NCBI GenBank assembly: GCA_964557295.1
Contig: CAZKZP010000027.1
Span: 1 to 38,792, forward strand
From: JBFMHP01 sp964557295
GTDB taxonomy: Bacteria > Pseudomonadota > Gammaproteobacteria > RBG-16-57-12
Length of the DNA stretch: 38,792 nt
Direction: 5' to 3'
The stretch's first letter is position 1. Every line of letters begins with the position of its first letter. The notes below the pieces were generated by a model that saw nothing but the letters and a program-made list of their open reading frames with translations, was not told where the DNA came from and did not search any database. Position numbers and translations under genes: made by a program. Shown here in pieces: positions 25,076-32,838 of the stretch.

Positions 25076-26698
25076 ATGCTGCTATCGAATCTGAATGATT
25101 TGGGCTGGAAGAAGAAGACCCTGCTGTTCTCAGGGGTCTTTATCTTGGGCATCGTGCTGGTGGGGCTGATGGGTTCCTACACCATCTATACCCAGAACCT
25201 CTCGATGCAACAGGCCATCAGCCATTCCCAGGAGCGGGTCGACAAGGCGGCCGACAGTCGCGCCATCCTGCTCGATATGATGCGTGCGCAGGCCCAGCTG
25301 ATCGCCGAGGCGGAGAAGGACGAAATCCGCACCGCCTCGGTCAACGCCATCCGCTCGCTCTCCCTGCTCGATGAAAACATCCAGAATCTGGAGCAGAGCC
25401 TGCACGGCAACACCAAGGTCCAGGAATTGAGCGTCACGCTCGCCGCGACTCGCCCGGCGCTGATGGAGGTGATCAAGGCCGCGCGCGCCAATGACGATGA
25501 GACGGCGATGATCAAGACCAAGGAGATGATGCAGTCGCTCAACCGCATCGAGACGCTTTCCTCGGAGATCGTCGAGGCCGAGCGCAAGGCCATGCTGGAG
25601 AACATGGACGCGCAACAGGAATCGGGCTATCAGGCGATCACGGTGCTCATCATCAGCATCGGTGTATTTGTCATCGGCGCCATCGGTTTAAGTCTTATCG
25701 TGGCGCACAAGGTCACCCGGCCGCTGGGCACATTGCAGGCCTCGATGGAGGCGCTATCCAACGGCGATCTGCGCCTGAAGCTCGGTGAGGCGGGCAAGGA
25801 CGAGATCGGCATGACCATCGCGGCGATGTCCAAGACCATCACGGAACTCCACAGCATCATCAGCAGTATCGACGAAGGCGCGAACGGCGTCGGCGGCGAG
25901 GCGGCGGTGATCAACAAATCGGCCGACGTCATCCGGTGCATTTCTAAAAAGCTGCATGAGAGCGTGGCCGAACTGATGCAGCAGTCCGAGGCGATCATGA
26001 CCTACGGCGGGCATGTCGGCGAGAATATCGATCACGCCGATCGCGCCGCGGTGGAGGCCTCCAAGGTCTCGCGGCATGTCTCCGAACTGATCGGTTCGAC
26101 CCTGGCGGGCTTCGAGCGTTTCCAGTCCAATCTGGAGCAGACCCGCAAGGTGACCGAGGATCTCTCGCGGGCGACCGAGATGATCGCCACCATCACCGGA
26201 TCGATCCAGGACATCTCCGGGCAGACCAATCTGCTGGCGCTGAATGCCGCCATCGAAGCGGCCCGCGCCGGCGAGCACGGGCGCGGGTTCGCCGTGGTGG
26301 CCGATGAAGTGCGCAACCTCGCCACGCGCACCGATTCCTTCGCCAGCGAGATCGCCGGGCTGGTCGCGGCGGTGTCGGGCGATGTCGGCCGCGCGACGGA
26401 GATGCTCGGCAAAACGGTGGACGAGGCGCGCGCCAATATCGCCAATCTGCAGAAGGTCGCCGAGGAAGTGGAATTGAGCGCCGAGCAAGTCAGCGCCATC
26501 CAGAGCATCATGAAGCGCGCCGTGCAGGTGATCGCCGACCAGAAGCGCGCGATCGAGACCGTGCACCAAGCCGTCAACCGCCTCGGCGAGCTCAGCGCCA
26601 ACGGCAATGAACAGACACAAAAATTACGTACTTCGGCCGAGTCGATGACGGTGGCGGCCGATGAACTGCGGGAAGTAGTGAATAGATTTAAATTGTGA
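25076..26698 (+). CDS. Methyl-accepting chemotaxis protein
   Basis: A 540-residue chemoreceptor. A transmembrane helix (LLFSGVFILGIVLVGLMGSY) leads to a periplasmic helical sensor of about 150 residues, a second helix (AITVLIISIGVFVIGAIGLSL), a HAMP domain (KVTRPLGTLQASMEALSNGD) and a cytoplasmic signalling coiled coil. The hairpin tip DISGQTNLLALNAAIEAARA with GEHGRGFAVVADEVRNLA is the canonical CheA/CheW contact. No CheR-tethering pentapeptide is at the C-terminus. The sensor looks like a four-helix bundle; the ligand is unknown. It stands alone between the hydantoinase and the cytochrome operon, which starts 23 bases downstream. Confidence 0.95.
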   Translation: MLLSNLNDLGWKKKTLLFSGVFILGIVLVGLMGSYTIYTQNLSMQQAISHSQERVDKAADSRAILLDMMRAQAQLIAEAEKDEIRTASVNAIRSLSLLDENIQNLEQSLHGNTKVQELSVTLAATRPALMEVIKAARANDDETAMIKTKEMMQSLNRIETLSSEIVEAERKAMLENMDAQQESGYQAITVLIISIGVFVIGAIGLSLIVAHKVTRPLGTLQASMEALSNGDLRLKLGEAGKDEIGMTIAAMSKTITELHSIISSIDEGANGVGGEAAVINKSADVIRCISKKLHESVAELMQQSEAIMTYGGHVGENIDHADRAAVEASKVSRHVSELIGSTLAGFERFQSNLEQTRKVTEDLSRATEMIATITGSIQDISGQTNLLALNAAIEAARAGEHGRGFAVVADEVRNLATRTDSFASEIAGLVAAVSGDVGRATEMLGKTVDEARANIANLQKVAEEVELSAEQVSAIQSIMKRAVQVIADQKRAIETVHQAVNRLGELSANGNEQTQKLRTSAESMTVAADELREVVNRFKL

Positions 26699-26721
26699 AG
26701 CGTAGATAGAGAGGCGTAATA

Positions 26722-27738
26722 ATGAAACTAAAAGTGCATCAAAAATTGGTAATGTGCGTCATGGCGGGGGCGACGATGCTGGGCTCGGCCAGCGTGGCAG
26801 TGGCCGCCAAGTCCGACTATCTGCCACCGGCGGCGATGCCCGAGCCCGAGGACAATGCCACCACGCCGGCGCGCGTGGAATTGGGCAAGAATCTCTTTTT
26901 CGATCCCCGTCTTTCGAGTTCCAATTGGATCAGCTGCGCGACCTGTCACAACCCCGCGCTGGGTTGGTCCGATGGCCTGCCCACCGCCACCGGTCATGGC
27001 ATGCACGCCTTGGCCCGCTCCACGCCCACCGTGCTCAACACCGGCTATAACACCTTCCAATTCTGGGATGGCCGCGCAAAAACCCTGGAAGAACAGGCCG
27101 TCGGCCCGATTCAGGCGGGCGGCGAGATGAATCAGAACATGGAAGAACTGATCAAAGAGCTGAGCGCGATCAAGGGCTATGTAGCGATGTTCGAAAAGGC
27201 CTACCCCGGCGCGGGCATCACCGAGGAGACCATAGGCAAGGCCATTGCCGCCTTCGAGCGCACGGTGATCTCCACCGACGCGCCGTTTGACCGCTGGGTC
27301 AAGGGCGACGAGAAGGCGATCAGCGCCGAGGCCAAGCGTGGCTTCGAACTGTTCGAAGGCAAGGCCCGCTGCAGCATCTGCCACCAGAAATTCAATTTCA
27401 CTGACGACGGATTTCACAACCTCGGGCTGAAGGTGGCGGGCGAGCCGGACCTGGGGCGTTACAATGTGCGCAAGGTGAAGGTGCTGCGCGGGGCGTTCAA
27501 GACGCCGACCCTGCGCGATGTGACGCTGACCGCGCCCTATATGCACAACGGCATGTACAAGACGCTCGAAGAAGTGATCGAGCACTACAACCGCGGCGGC
27601 GATGACAAGACCGATCTGTCACCGAACATGCAGCCGCTCAATCTGACCGCTCAGGAGAAGGCGGATCTGGTGGCGTTCATGAAAAGCCTGACCAGCACCA
27701 ATCCGATGCAAGTGACCATTCCAATATTACCGCAATAA
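26722..27738 (+). CDS. Dihaem cytochrome c peroxidase/MauG family protein
   Basis: A 338-residue periplasmic protein with a signal peptide ending at VAVAA. It has two CxxCH haem sites, CATCH (72-76) and CSICH (217-221), in the typical CCP/MauG frame: GKNLFFDPRLS before the first, RSTPTVLNTGYNTFQFWDGRA between them, and FKTPTLRDVTLTAPYMHNG near the C-terminus. Bacterial CCPs reduce peroxide with electrons from cytochrome c or cupredoxins; MauG relatives oxidise protein residues. The cupredoxin and two-domain cytochrome directly downstream are natural electron donors, which favours a peroxidase or redox-delivery role. Confidence 0.93.
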   Translation: MKLKVHQKLVMCVMAGATMLGSASVAVAAKSDYLPPAAMPEPEDNATTPARVELGKNLFFDPRLSSSNWISCATCHNPALGWSDGLPTATGHGMHALARSTPTVLNTGYNTFQFWDGRAKTLEEQAVGPIQAGGEMNQNMEELIKELSAIKGYVAMFEKAYPGAGITEETIGKAIAAFERTVISTDAPFDRWVKGDEKAISAEAKRGFELFEGKARCSICHQKFNFTDDGFHNLGLKVAGEPDLGRYNVRKVKVLRGAFKTPTLRDVTLTAPYMHNGMYKTLEEVIEHYNRGGDDKTDLSPNMQPLNLTAQEKADLVAFMKSLTSTNPMQVTIPILPQ

Positions 27739-27744
27739 AGGGCG

Positions 27745-28089
27745 ATGAGCATGAAATTCAGCAAGAGTGTAACTATGTTGTTCGGCGTCGGCATGATGTG
27801 CGCATTTTCGGCGCACGCGGCGGAGTATGTCGTCGACCAGAAGGATAAGACCTTCGTGACAAACGGCAAACAGGTGGAAAAGATGACCATCAATGCCGGC
27901 GATGTGATCCGCTTCAAGAACGATGATTCGTTCTTCCACAACATCTTTTCATTGTCGGAGATCGCCACTTTCGACTTGGGTTCATTTCCAAAGGGCGATT
28001 CGCGCACCGTCAAGTTCGAGAAAAAAGGTACCGTGGAGATCGAATGTGCGATTCATCCCGACATGTTTCTCGAGGTGCAAGTAAAATGA
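27745..28089 (+). CDS. Cupredoxin (plastocyanin-like)
   Basis: A 114-residue periplasmic blue-copper protein. After a signal peptide ending at AHAAEY, the type 1 copper ligands are visible as His65 (FFHNIF), Cys101, His104 and Met107 (CAIHPDM). It resembles the small proteins annotated methylamine utilisation protein in CCP-linked operons. It follows the peroxidase by 6 bases and shares an ATGA overlap with the cytochrome gene. A mobile one-electron carrier between the two is the simplest role. Confidence 0.9.
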   Translation: MSMKFSKSVTMLFGVGMMCAFSAHAAEYVVDQKDKTFVTNGKQVEKMTINAGDVIRFKNDDSFFHNIFSLSEIATFDLGSFPKGDSRTVKFEKKGTVEIECAIHPDMFLEVQVK

Positions 28090-28751
28090 ATCGTGGCAAA
28101 ATGCTGTTGACGGCGCTGTTGTCGCTGGCGGTTTTCGCTGGCGCGGCAGGCCCCGTCCTGGCGGTCGACAGCGCGAAGGATATGCGTGAAGCCAAATCCA
28201 AGCCGGTGATCCGCGGCGGCATCGTGTTCAAGGCCTATTGCGTGGTCTGCCACGGCGAGATCGGCAACGGTGTGGCGCGGGCGACCAAGTTGTACGGCGC
28301 GGAAAAATTGGTCATCAGGCCGCTGGGGATGCACGAGTACGAAAAGATCGTGCGCAAGGGCGGCGCGGGCGTTGGCCGTTCGCCGTACATGCCGCCGTGG
28401 GAGGGCGAGCTTTCGGAAGAGCAGATCAGCGATGTGGTGGACTACCTCAGCGTGGTCGGCGATCAGCAGCGTCGCGGTGAGGTGGTGTTCAAGACCAACT
28501 GCATCCTCTGCCACGGCATCAACGGGGATGGTAAGGGTCGCGCCTCGGTACTGTATGATCCGCGCCCCTCGGATCTCACCCGCTCGGACAAGAACGATGA
28601 CTACAAGACGATGATCATTACGCAGGGGGGCGAGGCGATGGGCCGTTCGGCGGTGATGCCGCCCTGGGGTTTGCAGGTCAGCGGGCAGGAGATCGACGAT
28701 GTCGTGGTGTATCTGAAGACTTTGCTGGTGCCGGCGGAGAAGAACAAATAG
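28086..28751 (+). CDS. Two-domain periplasmic cytochrome c
   Basis: A 221-residue cytochrome made of two class I domains. A signal peptide ends near PVLAVDS. Domain one has CVVCH (52-56) with axial Met in YMPPW (102); domain two has CILCH (139-143) with axial Met in VMPPW (191). The start at 28086 overlaps the cupredoxin stop (ATGA) and gives a normal signal peptide. It closes the peroxidase-cupredoxin-cytochrome operon, followed by a strong terminator. Electron transfer from the respiratory chain to the peroxidase is inferred. Confidence 0.93.
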   Translation: MNRGKMLLTALLSLAVFAGAAGPVLAVDSAKDMREAKSKPVIRGGIVFKAYCVVCHGEIGNGVARATKLYGAEKLVIRPLGMHEYEKIVRKGGAGVGRSPYMPPWEGELSEEQISDVVDYLSVVGDQQRRGEVVFKTNCILCHGINGDGKGRASVLYDPRPSDLTRSDKNDDYKTMIITQGGEAMGRSAVMPPWGLQVSGQEIDDVVVYLKTLLVPAEKNK

Positions 28752-28773
28752 CCCGTATCCCAAGCTGCTTTCA

Positions 28774-28800
28774 GGCCGGCGGTTGCCGGCCTTTTTATTT
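28774..28800 (+). terminator. Intrinsic terminator of the cytochrome operon
   Basis: A perfect 7-base stem GGCCGGC / GCCGGCC (28774-28780, 28785-28791) with loop GGTT is followed by TTTTTATTT, 22 bases after the cytochrome stop. Confidence 0.92.
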
Positions 28801-28972
28801 GCCCATAGCACCGTCAGGCGCGGCGTGATCCAGTGCGGAAGGTTTTGTACCGGATTTCGGGTATTCGCTAATGAATCGTTCGGAAAATGCCGAAACTATA
28901 TAAAAGTCCATGATATCACGGTAAAGTTGGGCGTTATGGTCATCAAAACAGCCGAGTTTGCATAGACAAGGG
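28801..28972 (+). promoter_or_regulatory. AT-rich upstream region of the PilZ-like gene
   Basis: No gene is evident. An inverted repeat TTCGG-AAAATG-CCGAA lies at 28879-28894, followed by the AT-rich ACTATATAAAAG, a possible -10 area. The downstream ATG (28973) has only AAGGG almost touching it as a ribosome binding site. Confidence 0.3.
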
Positions 28973-30717
28973 ATGGAAAAGTTTAAATTGGTTATACCCA
29001 GGATCGATCCCGGGCGCACGCTCTCGATGGGCGGTNNNNNNNNNNGTCCTGGCTCGAGCGCATGCCCATGCTCAATGGCAGGCAGGGATTGGTGTCGCTG
29101 CTCGAAGGATTGAAGGAGATCAATCGCGCGATGGTCGATACCAAGCTACGTGCGCAGTCGATAGCCTGGATCCAACCGGTGGCCGCCCGCATCGTGGGCG
29201 CCGTGCATGCCAATTTGGGCGGGATACCGCTGCCACTCAAGCAGGAGAAGCGGGCGACACTCGAGCAGGTATGGGGGCTGAAGAATGAAATCGCCTACGC
29301 CTATAAGCTGGTGTTGTTCCAGCTGCTAAACAGCAAGCAGCCCAACCCAGCGCAGACCGCGCTATATATCGGACTCTCCTTGCGGGCGCTGACCGATCTG
29401 CTCTACGACCATTATCTATATTATTATGCCGAACCGGCGCGCATCTGGGGTGAAATCCACTCGCTGTATCTGTTTGCCGCGCACAATCATTTGAACGAGC
29501 CGCGCGTGGAACTTGATTCCGGCTTGCATCAAAGTGTGGACGAGATATATATGGAGGCGGTGCTTCTTTCCGCCGTCATCCCCTATCGGTTGATGCGCGG
29601 GGAGATCGGCAAGGTGCGTGAGTTGCTCAAGGACTGGGGGCATTACTGCAAGTTTCGTGCGCCGGGGGAGAACTGGTGGCCGAAGAATGAGTTGTTTGTG
29701 GATTTGAGCCAGGATCGCCCGCCCGGGTGTCAGCTGTATGATCCGCAATTGAACCGTGCCGTCATCCGCATTCTGGATGTCGGCGAACTCAAGGATCAGT
29801 TTCAGGCGGAGCAGGGGCGTGGTTCCCAGGCGGACTCCAAGCTGGCCCGGCTTTCGGAGCGCAAGCGGCGTGAGATGTTCTCGCGCTTGAGGCAGGGCTG
29901 GGGGGGCAGGGCGATGCGCGCCAGCGATCGAGCTCAGGTTTCCAAGGATCTGGCCGTCGTGGTCGGCATGGGGCCGTGCATCCAGATGTTGATGGCCAAA
30001 AAGACCCGTGGCACTGAGCTGGAGAAAGAAATCGCGGAGATCTCCTTTGCCTCGCTCTCGCTGTTGCCGATGGACAGCGCGCCCGCGCACGCCTCAAGCT
30101 ATTCCTCGCTCGGTTACAAGACCAAACCGACGCCGGTGAGCTTCCAGGCGAAGGATCCAGAGCTGGATATCTGGGCGCGCAGCTCCACGATCCAGGCGCC
30201 CGTGGAGATCGAGGAAAGCCGCGATGTCATGGAGCAGACGGAGGACCCGTTCATCGTCAAACAGCTCAACGAAAGTCTCGACGGTGTGGCCATCGAGCTT
30301 GGCGGTATCGCCATCGACATTCATGCCGACCGATTCAGTCGCGTGCAGGTGGGCGATCTCATCGCCATTCGCGATGCCAACAAGCCGGAGGTGCCATGGC
30401 GGCTCGGCACGGTGCGCTGGATGAGGCTGTTCTATCACGGCGGAGGTAATCTCGGCGTCATGTTTTTGATGGATCAGCCCAGGGCGGTGAGCGTACGCGC
30501 CGTGGAGGGGACGGGTGTCGGCGGCGATTTTGTTTCTGCGCTGGCGTCGTCGGCGGATTTTGCCGAGCCTGGGGTGAAGTTGATCGTGCCGGCCGCGCTG
30601 TATGATGAAGGGACGATCCTGGCGGTGAAGTCGCAGGATCGCAAGCTGCGCCTGCGCCTGGAGCAGCAGCTGGAGGCCGCGGATGGCTTCGCCATGTATT
30701 CGATCAAACGGCTTTAG
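28973..30717 (+). CDS. PilZ-like domain protein, interrupted by an assembly gap
   Basis: The gene starts MEKFKLVIPRIDPGRTLSMGG before a 10-N gap and resumes SWLERMPMLNGRQGLVSLLE after it, in a different reading frame. With an intact gene the real gap length must be 2 modulo 3. The following 350 residues are helical and unassigned (LKEINRAMVDTKLRAQ, ALYIGLSLRALTDLLYDHYL). The C-terminal part (about 30280-30480) looks like a PilZ-type barrel (IAIDIHADRFSRVQVGDL, RLGTVRWMR, GGNLGVMFL), but the RxxxR motif needed for cyclic-di-GMP binding is not obvious. It resembles a gammaproteobacterial family of long PilZ-like proteins. The pentapeptide gene follows closely. Confidence 0.6.
29036..29045. other. 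Assembly gap (10 N)
   Basis: Ten N inside the PilZ-like gene. The flanking frames differ by two bases, so the placeholder length does not reflect the real gap. Confidence 0.98.
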
Positions 30718-30744
30718 GAGCCCTGACCGCTGAGGAAAGTGGAA

Positions 30745-31098
30745 ATGAGTGATTATCCCCAGATCAAGCAAGAACCCATGTATCAGCTGTTGCGCGATGG
30801 CAAGGTGGCGGAATTCAATCGCCGCCGTCGCGCCGGCGAGACATGCGATCTGACCAACTGTGATTTTCGCTGCCTGGATCTGCGCGGCCTGGAGGCCGAC
30901 GGCCTGGACTTTTCGGGGAGTTATTTCCGCCAGGCGGATCTGCGCGGGATCGATTTCCGGCAAAGCCGCCTCCAAGGGGCGAGTATCAATGGGGCCTTGA
31001 TTTCCGGGTCGTATTTCCCGGACGACATCAGCGCCGATGAGATTCATTTGTCGCTTTTGCACGGCACCCGCATGCGTTACCGGGCAGCCGGGGGTTGA
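30745..31098 (+). CDS. Small pentapeptide-repeat protein
   Basis: A 117-residue protein whose middle carries about ten A(D/N)LXX-like units (CDLTNCDFRCLDLRGLEADG, LDFSGSYFRQADLRGIDF, RLQGASINGALISGS), forming a short right-handed beta-helix. GAGGAAAG lies just upstream of the ATG. The spacing (27 bases after the PilZ-like gene) suggests co-transcription. No signal peptide or membrane segment; molecular role unknown. Confidence 0.8.
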   Translation: MSDYPQIKQEPMYQLLRDGKVAEFNRRRRAGETCDLTNCDFRCLDLRGLEADGLDFSGSYFRQADLRGIDFRQSRLQGASINGALISGSYFPDDISADEIHLSLLHGTRMRYRAAGG

Positions 31099-31122
31099 CT
31101 TGGCTCGGGTTTCTCGTAATAT
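31095..31122 (+). promoter_or_regulatory. Sigma-70-type promoter for rpmE
   Basis: TTGACT (31095-31100) and TAATAT (31117-31122) are separated by 16 bases. The -35 box overlaps the stop codon of the pentapeptide gene, and the rpmE ATG lies about 80 bases downstream, leaving a leader that could hold regulation of this ribosomal protein. Confidence 0.65.
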
Positions 31123-31201
31123 ACGCTGTTTCTGAGTGCATGCGGTGCCTGGCGGAGGCTCGGTGGCGGCATGTAGACAAGTCAAACCAGAGGTAACCGA
31201 C

Positions 31202-31405
31202 ATGAAGCCCGATATCCATCCGGCATATAAAGAGATTTCCGTGAGCTGCAGCTGTGGCAACAGCTTTAAGACCTTTTCGACCAGCGAGAGAAAAGAGCTG
31301 CAACTCGACGTTTGTTCCGCCTGCCATCCCTTCTACACCGGCAAGCAGAAGCTGGTTGATACCGCGGGCCGCGTGGACAAGTTCCGCCAGAAATACGGCA
31401 TGTAA
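31202..31405 (+). CDS. rpmE: Ribosomal protein L31
   Basis: A 67-residue L31 of the large ribosomal subunit: MKPDIHPAYKEISVSCSCGN, then CSACHPFYTGKQKLVDTAGR and FRQKYG at the end. The cysteines (CSCG and CSAC) show it is the zinc-binding form (RpmE type), which cells can replace by a cysteine-free paralogue under zinc starvation. Its own promoter and a strong terminator make it a monocistronic unit. Confidence 0.97.
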   Translation: MKPDIHPAYKEISVSCSCGNSFKTFSTSERKELQLDVCSACHPFYTGKQKLVDTAGRVDKFRQKYGM

Positions 31406-31430
31406 TCCCACTGCCGGGATCCGCGAATGC

Positions 31431-31460
31431 AAAAGGCGCCAGACTCTGGCGCCTTTTTTA
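31431..31460 (+). terminator. Intrinsic terminator of rpmE
   Basis: GGCGCCAG (31435-31442) pairs perfectly with CTGGCGCC (31446-31453), preceded by AAAA and followed by TTTTTT, so it could also work on the opposite strand. Confidence 0.93.
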
Positions 31461-31533
31461 TTGGTGTCATCAAGCCACTGGTTTATGCGATCGGTGTCAC
31501 CACCAGTCTTCTCGAGCCGCAGGATGTGAAGCA

Positions 31534-32781
31534 ATGAGCAACGATTTGAAACAGGCCGCACTGGAATATCACTCCAATCCCATGCCCGGCAAAATCGGCA
31601 TCGCCGTGACCAAGCCTTGCGAGACTCAGCGCGATCTCGCGCTGGCGTACACCCCCGGTGTCGCCGAGCCGGTCCGAGAGATCGCCCGAGATCCTGAGTG
31701 TGCATACCGCTATACCGCCAAAGGCAATCTGGTCGCGGTGATCACCGATGGCACCGCCGTGCTGGGGCTGGGCAATGTCGGCGCCCTGGCGGGCAAGCCG
31801 GTCATGGAGGGCAAGGCTGTGCTGTTCAAGCGTTTCGCCAATGTCGATGTGTTCGATATCGAGGTCAGCTGCAAGACGCCGCAGGAGTTCATCGAAACCG
31901 TGGAGCGGATCGCGCCGACCTTCGGCGGGATCAACCTGGAAGATATCGGCGCCCCGCATTGCTTCGAGATCGAGCAGGCCTTGATCGAGAAGCTCGATAT
32001 CCCCGTCTTTCATGATGATCAGCATGGCACGGCGATCATCATCGCCGCGGGACTGCTCAATGCCCTCGAGGTGCAGCAGAAGCATCTCGCGGAGGCCAAG
32101 ATCGTCTGCCTGGGGGCCGGCGCCGCGGGGATTGCCTCGATGCGCTTACTGATCTCGTTGGGCGCGAAGCGTGAGCAGCTGCGCCTGCTCGATCGTAAGG
32201 GCGTGATTCACGCCGGACGAACCGATCTGAATCAATACAAGCAGGAGTTTGCCGTCGAGACCGCGGAGCGCACGCTTGATGATGCCATGCAAGGTGCGGA
32301 TATCTTTATCGGCGTCTCGGGGCCGGATCTGGTCAGCGGGGCGATGCTGGCGAGCATGGCGCAGCGGCCGATCGTGTTTGCGCTCTCCAATCCCGATCCG
32401 GAGATTCGTCCCGAAGTGGCCTTGAAGGTGCGCGGCGATCTCGTCATGGCCACTGGGCGTAGCGATTATCCGAATCAAGTGAACAATGTCCTCGGCTTCC
32501 CCTTCATCTTCCGTGGTGCGTTGGATGTGCGCGCGCGCCTGATCAATCAGGAGATGAAGGTCGCGGCGGTTCACGCCTTGTGCGCGCTGGCCAAACAACC
32601 GGTGCCGCCGGAGGTGTTGCAGGCCTATCGGGTCGACGCTTTGGAATTCGGTCCGCACTACATCATCCCCAAGCCGCTGGACCCACGCCTGATGGCGTAT
32701 GTGCCGCCGGCGGTGGCCAAGGCGGCGGTGGACTCCGGCGCGGCGCGCGCGCCTTATCCTGCCCACTACCCAGCACGCTGA
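31534..32781 (+). CDS. maeB: Malic enzyme (short, MaeB-type catalytic part)
   Basis: A 415-residue malic enzyme converting malate to pyruvate and CO2 with NAD(P)+. It has YTPGVAEPVREIA, the catalytic lysine region GKPVMEGKAVLFKRF, the metal-binding ED/HDDQHGTA block, and the Rossmann loop CLGAGAAGIASMRLL followed by LSNPDPEI. It lacks the phosphotransacetylase-like domain that makes E. coli MaeB about 760 residues, so it is the short version. The cofactor preference cannot be told by eye. It lies between rpmE and a convergent PBP1A gene, as in Pseudomonas-like gene order. Confidence 0.92.
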   Translation: MSNDLKQAALEYHSNPMPGKIGIAVTKPCETQRDLALAYTPGVAEPVREIARDPECAYRYTAKGNLVAVITDGTAVLGLGNVGALAGKPVMEGKAVLFKRFANVDVFDIEVSCKTPQEFIETVERIAPTFGGINLEDIGAPHCFEIEQALIEKLDIPVFHDDQHGTAIIIAAGLLNALEVQQKHLAEAKIVCLGAGAAGIASMRLLISLGAKREQLRLLDRKGVIHAGRTDLNQYKQEFAVETAERTLDDAMQGADIFIGVSGPDLVSGAMLASMAQRPIVFALSNPDPEIRPEVALKVRGDLVMATGRSDYPNQVNNVLGFPFIFRGALDVRARLINQEMKVAAVHALCALAKQPVPPEVLQAYRVDALEFGPHYIIPKPLDPRLMAYVPPAVAKAAVDSGAARAPYPAHYPAR

Positions 32782-32838
32782 GGCGTGTGCCTGCTGCCTC
32801 CCAGCTGTTTCGTTGATCTTCGTGCCGTGAAAAACGGG

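Noticed and set aside
28979..29030. A tRNA-like fragment around GGATCGATCCCGGGCG before the first gap
   Set aside because: No acceptor stem or T-arm context; the stretch encodes the N-terminus of the PilZ-like protein.
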